7,305 nucleotides of DNA from an uncultured Brevinema sp. (GCA_947036575.1 CAMQSH010000093.1:1-7305); one strand, 5' to 3'. Shown: positions 1-5,773, numbered from the stretch's first letter. Numbers and translations are program-made. Notes: a model not told the origin generated them from the letters alone.

Positions 1-569
1 ATCACTAATTGTTGAACACCTTTTTCTGCTGTATTTGTAATCCCCAAACGATAACGAAGTGCACTTTTCATTAGATCTCTTTGTCCTGCCAGAAATTCTG
101 TATTAACTTTCATTTTGTTCAAACGAGTCAAAAGACGTCTGTAAAGGATTACTCTTTGAGAAATTCCTGAAGGACTCTTATTATAAAGAGTCATAATATC
201 TTGAAACTCACGAATCATCAAAGGGACTTCCCCTTCTAATAAATCTTTATGATTGATAGTTTTTACAATAGCAACCTCTGTGGTTATTGTATTAATATTT
301 GTAGAATTTTCTATATTACTAATAATAGTATTAGTCACATTAATATTACTAGCGTTAACCTCTATGTTACCAATAGGAGTATTTTCTACTGCAGAATTAC
401 TAGTAGTGATATTAGAAATATTACCTTCTGTTGCTAATATTATATCATTTGAAGTATTTGTCGTGTCTTGAACTATATCAAGATCTATATTTGGAAGTTT
501 TTGTGCTGAGACTAAAACTATCATTAAATATATTACTAAAATGAGATATTTTTTTGGGTATCGAACCAT
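1..569 (-). CDS. Exported protein of unknown function with Asn/Thr/Ile-rich linker (partial, C-terminus off the left edge)
   Basis: I do not recognise this protein. An open frame of 189 codons starts at ATG 569-567 and runs off the window without a stop. The N-terminus looks like a Sec signal peptide: Arg/Lys at residues 3-7, a hydrophobic core at about 8-20, and a V-S-A stretch at 20-22 suggesting cleavage before Gln23. There is no Cys there, so a lipoprotein is unlikely. Residues about 35-100 form a low-complexity linker rich in Asn, Thr, Ser and Ile, with recurring S-N-I/T-N units. From about 108 onward the sequence changes to a charged, probably helical region rich in Arg, Lys and Leu, which looks like a folded domain that continues beyond the edge. 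The start is supported by AAGGA about nine bases upstream and a promoter at 601-629. It lies behind the trxB terminator and so is probably its own transcription unit. Export to the periplasm or envelope is inferred; the function is open. Confidence 0.72.
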   Translation of the reverse strand, partial: MVRYPKKYLILVIYLMIVLVSAQKLPNIDLDIVQDTTNTSNDIILATEGNISNITTSNSAVENTPIGNIEVNASNINVTNTIISNIENSTNINTITTEVAIVKTINHKDLLEGEVPLMIREFQDIMTLYNKSPSGISQRVILYRRLLTRLNKMKVNTEFLAGQRDLMKSALRYRLGITNTAEKGVQQLV

Positions 570-600
570 TCTTTACATTCCTTTTTTTTGAATTAGTTTA

Positions 601-629
601 ATAATACTACAATAAAAGGAATTTAGCAA
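601..629 (-). promoter_or_regulatory. Sigma70-type promoter of the exported-protein gene
   Basis: Read on the minus strand, TTGCTA (624-629) and TATTAT (601-606) are separated by exactly 17 bases. The start codon follows about 30 bases after the -10, leaving a short leader with AAGGA. The element lies between the trxB terminator and the gene, where a new promoter is needed. The match is by eye, and such hexamers also occur by chance in AT-rich DNA; the position is what makes it convincing. Confidence 0.6.
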
Positions 630-658
630 GAATATATAAAGTAATCTTGTTATTAATG

Positions 659-699
659 AAAAAACAGTCTTATTACCTATAATAATAAGACTGTTTTTT
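659..699 (-). terminator. Rho-independent terminator of trxB, bidirectional in form
   Basis: A perfect inverted repeat with 17-base arms (659-675 and 683-699) encloses a 7-base loop. The arms are A6-CAGTCTTATTA and its complement ending in T6, so the hairpin is followed by a T-run on either strand. It begins 16 bases after the trxB stop codon and precedes the promoter of the next gene. It should therefore end the trxB transcript. No plus-strand gene in the window needs it. Confidence 0.9.
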
Positions 700-715
700 A
701 TTTGTTTTAGTTTTT

Positions 716-1642
716 TTATAATTTACTAAGATGATCGGTAATACTATAAGAAGCTTTTGCCCCATCTCCACAAGCAATAATAACTTGTTTGTGAGTGCCT
801 GAACAACAATCTCCAGCAGCAAATAAGCCATCTTTATTAACTCTATTTTCTGAATCAACAGTGATAAACCCACTTTTATCTTTATATTGAAGATCAAGAA
901 AACTTGTATTAGCATCTAATCCTACATATAAAAACACACCATCAATAGCCAATTCAGAAAGTGTATTAGTTTTCACATTTTTAATAATACATTTATTTAA
1001 CTTTTGATCTCCAACAAACTCTTCTACAACAGTGTCGATAAGAAGTTTGATTTTTGGGTGCTTTTTAACTCTATCTTGTACAAAAGGATCGGCTCTAAAT
1101 TCATCACGTCTATGAATAATATAAACTTCTGCTGCAATATCTGCTAAATATACAGATTCTTCAAGAGCAGAGTTGCCTCCACCTATTACTGCAACAATCT
1201 TATTTTTATAGAAATTCCCATCACATACAGCACAAGTTCCTATTCCTCTTCCAAAAAATTTATCTTCACCTTTTGCTCCAAGACGTCTAGAAGTAGTTCC
1301 TGTAGTAATCAAAATAGTTTTTGCTTGAAAAGAATTTCCTGCTCCAGAAGTAACAGTATGAATTTTAGTAGTAATATCTTGAGAAACAGATTCGACACTA
1401 TCGTATTCAAAAACTACATCATAGCGTTCTACTTGTTGACGCATTTTATCTGATAAATCCATTCCATTAATCCCATCTTCAAATCCAGGATAATTTTCTA
1501 TACTATGAGTCAATGCCGCTTGACCACCTGCTGCTAATTTTTCAAAAAGCAACACAGATTTTCCAGCCCTAGCCATATAAAGAGCTGCTGTCATCCCTGC
1601 TGGTCCTGCTCCAATAATAATTAAATCTTTTACTTCATTCAT
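716..1642 (-). CDS. trxB: Thioredoxin reductase (NADPH, FAD-dependent)
   Basis: This gene encodes a cytoplasmic flavoprotein that passes electrons from NADPH through FAD and a redox-active disulfide to thioredoxin. At 308 aa it has the usual length of the low-molecular-weight bacterial enzyme. Visible motifs in order are the FAD dinucleotide fold GAGPAG at residues 11-16, the catalytic CAVC (Cys137 and Cys140) followed by Asp-Gly, the NADPH-binding GGGNSA at 154-159, HRRDEFR at 177-183 (the arginines that favour NADPH), and the C-terminal FAD contact FAAGD at 274-278. The usual Arg-Gln that closes over FAD is His-Lys-Gln here, and Cys279, Cys280 and Cys291 are extra cysteines near it. ATG 1642 is chosen because GAGGA lies about ten bases upstream and the protein begins just before the first beta strand. 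The gene has its own promoter at 1679-1708 and terminator at 659-699, so it looks monocistronic although it follows motB. A ferredoxin/NADP reductase-like relative is excluded by the CxxC motif. Confidence 0.95.
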   Translation of the reverse strand: MNEVKDLIIIGAGPAGMTAALYMARAGKSVLLFEKLAAGGQAALTHSIENYPGFEDGINGMDLSDKMRQQVERYDVVFEYDSVESVSQDITTKIHTVTSGAGNSFQAKTILITTGTTSRRLGAKGEDKFFGRGIGTCAVCDGNFYKNKIVAVIGGGNSALEESVYLADIAAEVYIIHRRDEFRADPFVQDRVKKHPKIKLLIDTVVEEFVGDQKLNKCIIKNVKTNTLSELAIDGVFLYVGLDANTSFLDLQYKDKSGFITVDSENRVNKDGLFAAGDCCSGTHKQVIIACGDGAKASYSITDHLSKL

Positions 1643-1678
1643 GATACATTTATCCTCAAAAACACTTTGTCTACCTAT

Positions 1679-1708
1679 AGTATACTAAGATTTATCTATC
1701 TCTGTCAA
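1679..1708 (-). promoter_or_regulatory. Near-consensus sigma70-type promoter of trxB
   Basis: On the minus strand a perfect TTGACA (1703-1708) is followed after 18 bases by TATACT (1679-1684). Transcription would start near 1672, about 30 bases before the trxB ATG. It lies in the only sizeable gap between the motility block and trxB. This suggests that trxB is expressed independently of the flagellar operon, although readthrough from motB is not excluded because no terminator is visible between them. Confidence 0.75.
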
Positions 1709-1769
1709 TCGTTTATGAATTAACATCATATAATTACATGTTATGAAACAAGTTATCTATCTCTATCAA
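1692..1769 (-). repeat. Short direct repeat: motB 3' end echoed in the trxB promoter
   Basis: Two 17-base segments in the same orientation, 1753-1769 and 1692-1708, are identical at 16 positions. Both read TTGA(T/C)AGAGATAGATAA on the minus strand. The upstream copy encodes the last residues of MotB and contains its TAA stop. The downstream copy supplies the perfect -35 hexamer of the trxB promoter. Between them lies an imperfect palindrome (1727-1740, six of seven pairs) and a 6-bp inverted repeat (1721-1726 with 1738-1743). No function is known for any of these elements. Confidence 0.5.
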
Positions 1770-2496
1770 CTGTTACATAAATTTCTACTCGCCTATTATA
1801 TGCTCTACCTTCTGGGGTATTGTTAGATTCAAGCGGTTCGTATTCAGCCCTACCTTCTACAAAAAATCTTTCAGGAGCTAAACCAAAATCAATCAAATAA
1901 CGAACAACTGTTGCAGATCTTCCCGCAGATAATTCCCAGTTAGTAGGATAACGAATTGCTAGATTAGAGGTAGGAGGAATTGCCCCAGCATCTGTATGCC
2001 CAATCACTTCTAATCTACTACCAGAATAGCCTTGTTGCAAAGATCCTGCTAATTTTCTTAGAATATCAACACCCTCATCGTAATCAATAGTAGCAGAAGA
2101 TGGTTTGAAAAAGAAATCACTAGCAAGTGTTATTTTATATCCTTTCGTAGTTTCATCAATTCTTACTTTTTGAGATTTTATTTCAGGTTTGAATAAATCA
2201 GAAACTTGTTGAATATGCCTAGCAAGACCTTTTCCTTGAGTAGAAGATGGTAAGCTTTCCACAGTAGCACCCATTTCTGCAAGTACACCAGGAGAAAGCG
2301 TATTCCCACCATCAAGATTCCCTAAGCTACCATCAAAAGCTGATAAAATAAGTTGAACTTGTTGTCCTTCGGGAACTTGCGTTCCCATAAGAGCAATGAA
2401 AAATGTAAGTAATAGTGTGACCATATCTCCATATGTCGCCATCCACGCAGGTGCACCAACTTCACACTTAGGACACTTTTTTTCGCCTTCTGCCAT
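1753..2496 (-). CDS. motB: Flagellar motor stator protein MotB
   Basis: MotB pairs with MotA as the ion-driven stator: its single helix lines the channel and its C-terminal domain grips peptidoglycan. The 247-aa product has a short cytoplasmic tail, one membrane helix at about 23-39 with the ion-binding Asp24 in Y-G-D-M-V-T-L-L-L, then a plug-like amphipathic stretch (about 43-56). An OmpA-like peptidoglycan-binding domain occupies about 118-245, with GHTDA at 166-170, NWELSAGRS at 186-194 and N-R-R-V-E-I at 234-239. Cys8 and Cys11 form a CPKC pair just before the helix. The ATG at 2496 has AGAGG about seven bases upstream and follows the motA stop after 25 bases, as expected for translationally linked stator subunits. 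The presence of Asp24 indicates a functional ion channel; whether it uses H+ or Na+ cannot be read from the sequence with certainty. It is the last gene of the motility block here. Confidence 0.96.
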   Translation of the reverse strand: MAEGEKKCPKCEVGAPAWMATYGDMVTLLLTFFIALMGTQVPEGQQVQLILSAFDGSLGNLDGGNTLSPGVLAEMGATVESLPSSTQGKGLARHIQQVSDLFKPEIKSQKVRIDETTKGYKITLASDFFFKPSSATIDYDEGVDILRKLAGSLQQGYSGSRLEVIGHTDAGAIPPTSNLAIRYPTNWELSAGRSATVVRYLIDFGLAPERFFVEGRAEYEPLESNNTPEGRAYNRRVEIYVTVDRDR

Positions 2497-2521
2497 ATTA
2501 CGCCTCTTTAATCATTTAAGC

Positions 2522-3295
2522 TTAGTCTTCTTGACCATCTCCACGTCTTTCTGTAGCACCTAAGAATGAATTTAACCGTTCACGAAGAATCGCAGGGTTA
2601 TCACCAGCTTGTATAGAAAGAACTCCTTCAAGAATAATTTCTTTCATGAGTACTTCATCACTATTATAAACATTTAATTTCGCTGCTACTGGAAGACATA
2701 TCCAGTTTGCAAGAATAGATCCATATAAAGTTGTAACCAACGCAATCGCCATACCAGAACCTAAGGCAGCAGTATCAGATAGATTTCCTAATAGAGCAAT
2801 AAGTCCCACCAACGTTCCTATCATTCCAAAAGCTGGACCATAAGCACCCCAGTCAGCAAATAATTGAGAATAACCCTGATGTCTAGCATCTAATTTGTCT
2901 AATTCATTATACATAATTCTTTTTACAACTTCAGGATCCGTTCCATCCACAACAAGACGTATTGCTTTTTGTAAAAACGGATCTGGAATTTCAGCAACAT
3001 CATCTTCTAAGGAAAGAACACCCTCTTTACGCGCTTTTTCTCCAAAAGTTAATAAGGTATCAATTAATGCTCCTACTTCGTTTAAAGGTTGTTTCATTGC
3101 TAATTGGAATAATGCTCCTATTTTCACACTATTAGACCACGGATTAGCAATCATAGTTGCCCCAATAGATCCCCCAAGAGTAATTAAAATCGAAGTTAAA
3201 TCCCAGTACGGCATTAAAGATCCAGCAGAAATAAACATTCCACCAAACATCAAGAGAGCACATACGACAAGACCTACTATTGATCCTTTTTCCAT
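2522..3295 (-). CDS. motA: Flagellar motor stator protein MotA
   Basis: MotA is the four-helix inner-membrane subunit that couples ion flow through MotA/MotB to torque on the rotor protein FliG. The 257-aa product is of the short MotA/PomA type. Hydrophobic segments lie at about 4-24, 33-51, 151-171 and 179-203. The long cytoplasmic loop between segments 2 and 3 contains Arg89 and Glu97, eight residues apart in A-R-K-E-G-V-L-S-L-E, matching the rotor-contact pair Arg90/Glu98 of E. coli. Pro154 (G-P-A-F-G-M-I-G-T-L-V-G) and Pro202 (C-L-P-V-A) match the two prolines needed for conformational coupling. The ATG at 3295 is preceded by GAGGAG at a six-base distance; this ribosome binding site lies inside the last codons of flbD, whose TAA ends only three bases upstream, so the two genes are probably translationally coupled. 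The C-terminal tail is polar and ends E-R-R-G-D-G-Q-E-D. Confidence 0.96.
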   Translation of the reverse strand: MEKGSIVGLVVCALLMFGGMFISAGSLMPYWDLTSILITLGGSIGATMIANPWSNSVKIGALFQLAMKQPLNEVGALIDTLLTFGEKARKEGVLSLEDDVAEIPDPFLQKAIRLVVDGTDPEVVKRIMYNELDKLDARHQGYSQLFADWGAYGPAFGMIGTLVGLIALLGNLSDTAALGSGMAIALVTTLYGSILANWICLPVAAKLNVYNSDEVLMKEIILEGVLSIQAGDNPAILRERLNSFLGATERRGDGQED

Positions 3296-3298
3296 GGT

Positions 3299-3553
3299 TT
3301 ACTCCTCTTTTTCTTCAGTAGTATTTTGAGATGTTTTTTTGTCCACCATTCCTTTAGAATGAATAATGGCTTTATAAATACTACCTGCTAGAAAGTTTGA
3401 AAATTTCTTTTCTATTTCTGTTGGCTTTTCTTTTACTAAGTATTTTTTTCCAGAATTCATTACAATAACAGTGTCCGGATTGCATTCCATCATTTCTAAT
3501 TGATAAGGATTTATACTTATCTTTGTATCATTCAAACGTGTTAGTTCTACCAT
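3299..3553 (-). CDS. flbD: FlbD family flagellar protein
   Basis: This is a small soluble protein of the FlbD family, found between flgE and motA in spirochaetes and in some Gram-positive motility operons. Its biochemical role is not established. The 84-aa product has the family signature at its start: V-E-L-T-R-L-N-D, then I-N-P-Y-Q-L-E-M-M-E, then P-D-T-V-I-V-M-N-S-G-K-K-Y-L-V-K-E (about residues 2-43). A helical region to about 65 and a Lys/Glu/Thr-rich tail (70-84) follow; that tail makes it longer than the shorter family members. The ATG at 3553 has AGGAA with an A/T spacer of about six bases. It should not be confused with the unrelated sigma54 activator of Caulobacter that shares the name. 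Position and motif together make the assignment firm even though the function is open. Confidence 0.9.
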   Translation of the reverse strand: MVELTRLNDTKISINPYQLEMMECNPDTVIVMNSGKKYLVKEKPTEIEKKFSNFLAGSIYKAIIHSKGMVDKKTSQNTTEEKEE

Positions 3554-3566
3554 TTTTTATTCCTAG

Positions 3567-3594
3567 TATTATATAATATAATAACTATTATTAT
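3567..3594 (-). other. AT-only dyad elements between flgE and flbD
   Basis: The 56-base gap between flgE and flbD holds a perfect 12-base palindrome, TATTATATAATA (3567-3578). Adjoining it is a hairpin-forming inverted repeat with 7-base arms and a 3-base loop (3578-3584 with 3588-3594). Both are pure A/T in their arms, so the hairpin is weak and no T-tract follows. It could be a site of mRNA processing or attenuation between the abundant hook protein and the low-abundance proteins downstream, or simply composition-driven chance. Confidence 0.3.
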
Positions 3595-3609
3595 CTTATA
3601 TAAAATTTA

Positions 3610-4983
3610 TTAACGTTTAAGAGTCAAAATTTCTTGAAGCATATTATCACTTGTTGTTATCACTCTTGAATTAGATTGGAATCCTCTTTCTGTTACGATC
3701 ATATCTGTGAATGATTCAGCAAGGTCTACGTTAGACATTTCTAAAGCACCTACAAAAATTGAACCTCTTCCCATCATTCCAGATTCACCTATCATCGCAT
3801 CACCTGAGTTGTTAGATGTTACATATAAAGAGTTACCAACCTTTTCAAGACCAGCAGCATTAGCAAATGATGACATAGCAATTTGTCCTAAAGGACGACG
3901 AACACCATTATCCATAACACCTGTAATTACACCAATATCATCTATATTAAAACTTTCCATATACCCCATACTATTTCCATCTTGGAAATATGCTTCTGTG
4001 GTAAAACGTGATGCAAATTGAGTAATAGAATTTTTAACACTTCCTACTTCCCCAAGTTCCATATTAAAAGTTTGTTGTGTTCCATCAGGATGATCGTAAG
4101 TAATTGTTGCTACTAATTGACCTTCGGCAGCAGTATCTCCAGCTGCTCCAGCACCTTCTGTTGCTGCTGCTAATGTTCCATTAGTATTAAAAAGAAGATC
4201 AAGGGTATTATCTGTATCTAGTTTAGCACCATTAACACTAACTTGAAGATTTTCTAAAGCAGTTCCATCTTCATTAGTCATTGCTAAAGACATTTGCCAA
4301 GTATTTAAATCTGTCTTTTCAAAAGTTGAAGACATTCTCATATTATTTCCATAAGGATCAAATACATCAATAGAAGTGCCATGTGTTGCTAACATTCTTT
4401 CAGCAGCCGATGCTGTTTCAGGTAATACAATAACATTAGCGTCTAGATTTGATCTAAATTTAACACTTGCAGTTTCTTTAGCTTCTATTTTTTGACCAGG
4501 TTCTATTCTCAAGTCTCCTACAGGAGCTGCAGTATCAATAAGATATTCACCAGTTGGGAATAATTCAGAAGTCCAACCTTGTACTTTCATACCATTAGAA
4601 TTAACAAGAGTTCCATCTCTATCTAACATAAAGTTACCATTTCTTGTATGGAAAGTTTGATCTCCCTCTTGAACAACAAAGAATCCTTCTCCAGTGATAG
4701 CTACGTCTGTATTTTTACCTGTTGTTTGCATAGAACCTTGAGTCATTAAGGTTTCGATAGACGCTACACTCATCCCAAGACCTACTTGTTTTGCGTTGAC
4801 ACCACCACGTGTATCTGATGGCTTTGCCGCACCAGAAGTTGTTTGTGATAAAATATCTTGAAAAGTTACACGGCTCTTTTTAAAACCTGTTGTATTTACG
4901 TTTGAAATGTTATTACCAATAACATCCATTCTTGTTTGGTGATTTTGAAGACCTGATACGCCTGAATATAATGATCTTAACAT
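3610..4983 (-). CDS. flgE: Flagellar hook protein FlgE
   Basis: FlgE polymerises into the hook, the universal joint linking motor to filament; in spirochaetes it lies in the periplasm. The 457-aa product is close to spirochaete FlgE length. The N-terminal rod/hook signature spans about 1-40 (M-L-R-S-L-Y-S-G-V-S-G-L-Q, then G-N-N-I-S-N-V-N-T-T-G-F-K). The flagellar basal-body D1 fold continues with I-T-G-E-G-F-F-V-V at 96-104. The C-terminal helix at about 413-457 contains M-S-N-V-D-L-A-E-S-F and ends L-Q-E-I-L-T-L-K-R. Variable D2 sequence includes an Ala/Gly-rich loop at about 271-287. No cysteine occurs anywhere. Lys165 and Asn179 align with T. denticola cross-link residues, but position 178 is Ser (codon TCA, 4450-4452). 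No signal peptide is seen, consistent with export by the flagellar type III system. The ATG at 4983 has GGAG at a seven-base distance; a second ATG nearby at the ribosome site is out of frame. Confidence 0.97.
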   Translation of the reverse strand: MLRSLYSGVSGLQNHQTRMDVIGNNISNVNTTGFKKSRVTFQDILSQTTSGAAKPSDTRGGVNAKQVGLGMSVASIETLMTQGSMQTTGKNTDVAITGEGFFVVQEGDQTFHTRNGNFMLDRDGTLVNSNGMKVQGWTSELFPTGEYLIDTAAPVGDLRIEPGQKIEAKETASVKFRSNLDANVIVLPETASAAERMLATHGTSIDVFDPYGNNMRMSSTFEKTDLNTWQMSLAMTNEDGTALENLQVSVNGAKLDTDNTLDLLFNTNGTLAAATEGAGAAGDTAAEGQLVATITYDHPDGTQQTFNMELGEVGSVKNSITQFASRFTTEAYFQDGNSMGYMESFNIDDIGVITGVMDNGVRRPLGQIAMSSFANAAGLEKVGNSLYVTSNNSGDAMIGESGMMGRGSIFVGALEMSNVDLAESFTDMIVTERGFQSNSRVITTSDNMLQEILTLKR

Positions 4984-4998
4984 TAAATTTCTCCATAG

Positions 4999-5013
4999 GT
5001 AGTAAATTACTAC
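4999..5013 (-). promoter_or_regulatory. 15-base palindrome just upstream of the flgE ribosome binding site
   Basis: GTAGTAAATTACTAC is a perfect dyad with 7-base arms and one central base, ending about five bases before the GGAG of flgE. The loop is too small for a full RNA hairpin, so a protein-binding DNA site or a partial stem affecting flgE translation are the options. No convincing -35/-10 pair is seen in the 80-base flgD-flgE gap. Function is unproven; it may be chance in AT-rich sequence. Confidence 0.35.
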
Positions 5014-5063
5014 ATTTTATTTTATTTCTAAATTACTCAATATCTATCTTTTGTTAAAGGGCT

Positions 5064-5723
5064 CTACTCGCCTGCTAATAAACTTTCTTCTGCTATTGCT
5101 TCTACTGCTGTTTCAGTAATTACATTTTCTTTATTTTCTTCATTTTTAGCATCTACCATTTTAAGAAGTGCTTCTTTAGTATCCTCTTGTGGCAAAGACA
5201 TTTCATCTAATGCTGGTGGTATCACAGGAGCTATAATAGGGGCTACTATCATGGCTTCTGTATTTTTTACCTCTGTAATTTCTTTGAGGGATACTGTTTG
5301 ATTGTTTACTTTAAGATAACTAAATCCATCTTTCATTAGGACGGAATCTACTTTACCTTCGTGCATATTACCGATTTCATCAGTCCAAGAAACATCTTTC
5401 CCTACTAAAGATACCGATTTTGTAAAATCAAATTCTTTAGTAAAGTTTTTAAGATTGTCTGCTACAGAACTCATTTGTTTTAAAGAAGTAAATTGTGCCA
5501 TTTGACCAATAAAAGCTTTATCATCCATTGGTTTGGTAGGATCTTGCGTTTTTAATTGTGTTACTAAAAGCGTTAGAAAATCTGCTTCTCCCAAAGAATT
5601 TTTACTTACAATTTTTTGAGTTTCTTTTAACTGTGTGTTATAAGTATTCACATTTTGATCTAAAACCCTTTTTTCTGTATCTGAAATAGTTGTTGGTAAA
5701 CTACTTGCTACTGCACCAATCAT
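5064..5723 (-). CDS. flgD: Flagellar hook assembly (cap) protein FlgD
   Basis: FlgD is the scaffold cap that guides FlgE subunits onto the growing hook and is discarded when the hook is complete. The 219-aa product carries the strongly conserved FlgD N-terminal block at about 44-84: L-G-E-A-D-F-L-T-L-L-V-T-Q-L, then Q-D-P-T-K-P-M, then F-I-G-Q-M-A-Q-F-T-S-L-K-Q-M. A compact beta-rich module follows at about 101-152 (S-L-V-G-K-D-V-S-W-T to V-S-L-K-E-I-T-E-V), best read as the Tudor-like FlgD domain. I do not see the Ig-like domain of enterobacterial FlgD. Instead there is a Pro/Ile/Ala stretch (158-172) and a Glu/Lys-rich tail to the end. The ATG at 5723 has a perfect AAGGAG six bases upstream. 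The stop is TAG, whereas the other complete genes here end in TAA. It sits between the genes for its functional partners FliK and FlgE. Confidence 0.95.
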   Translation of the reverse strand: MIGAVASSLPTTISDTEKRVLDQNVNTYNTQLKETQKIVSKNSLGEADFLTLLVTQLKTQDPTKPMDDKAFIGQMAQFTSLKQMSSVADNLKNFTKEFDFTKSVSLVGKDVSWTDEIGNMHEGKVDSVLMKDGFSYLKVNNQTVSLKEITEVKNTEAMIVAPIIAPVIPPALDEMSLPQEDTKEALLKMVDAKNEENKENVITETAVEAIAEESLLAGE

Positions 5724-5773
5724 AATTTTCTCCTTTTCTCTTTCTTATATTCCCTAAGTAAGATTTTTTTTAT

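Noticed and set aside
173..192. Perfect 7-base inverted repeat GACTCTT/AAGAGTC with a 6-base loop
   Set aside because: It lies inside the coding region of the exported protein and has no T-run after it, so it is unlikely to be a terminator.
249..471. Two overlapping plus-strand open frames
   Set aside because: They are antisense to the Asn/Thr/Ile-rich linker of the exported protein; their Ile/Val-rich content is the mirror of those low-complexity codons.
673..915. 80-codon minus-strand open frame overlapping the 3' end of trxB
   Set aside because: It is in another frame of trxB and would run through the terminator hairpin.
1740..1769. Second candidate promoter at the motB end (TTGATA, 18 bases, CATAAC)
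   Set aside because: The -10 matches only four of six positions, and a far better promoter for trxB lies 61 bases downstream.
2895..3329. 144-codon open frame on the plus strand opposite motA and flbD
   Set aside because: It lies antisense to two well-conserved genes, its product resembles no family I know, and no plus-strand promoter or ribosome site supports it.
3707..4021. 104-codon plus-strand open frame opposite flgE
   Set aside because: Antisense to the conserved C-terminal part of FlgE with no independent support.
4991..5063. Possible promoter for flgE in the flgD-flgE gap
   Set aside because: Only TTGAGT-like and A/T hexamers with poor partners are found; no pair with acceptable spacing on both sides.
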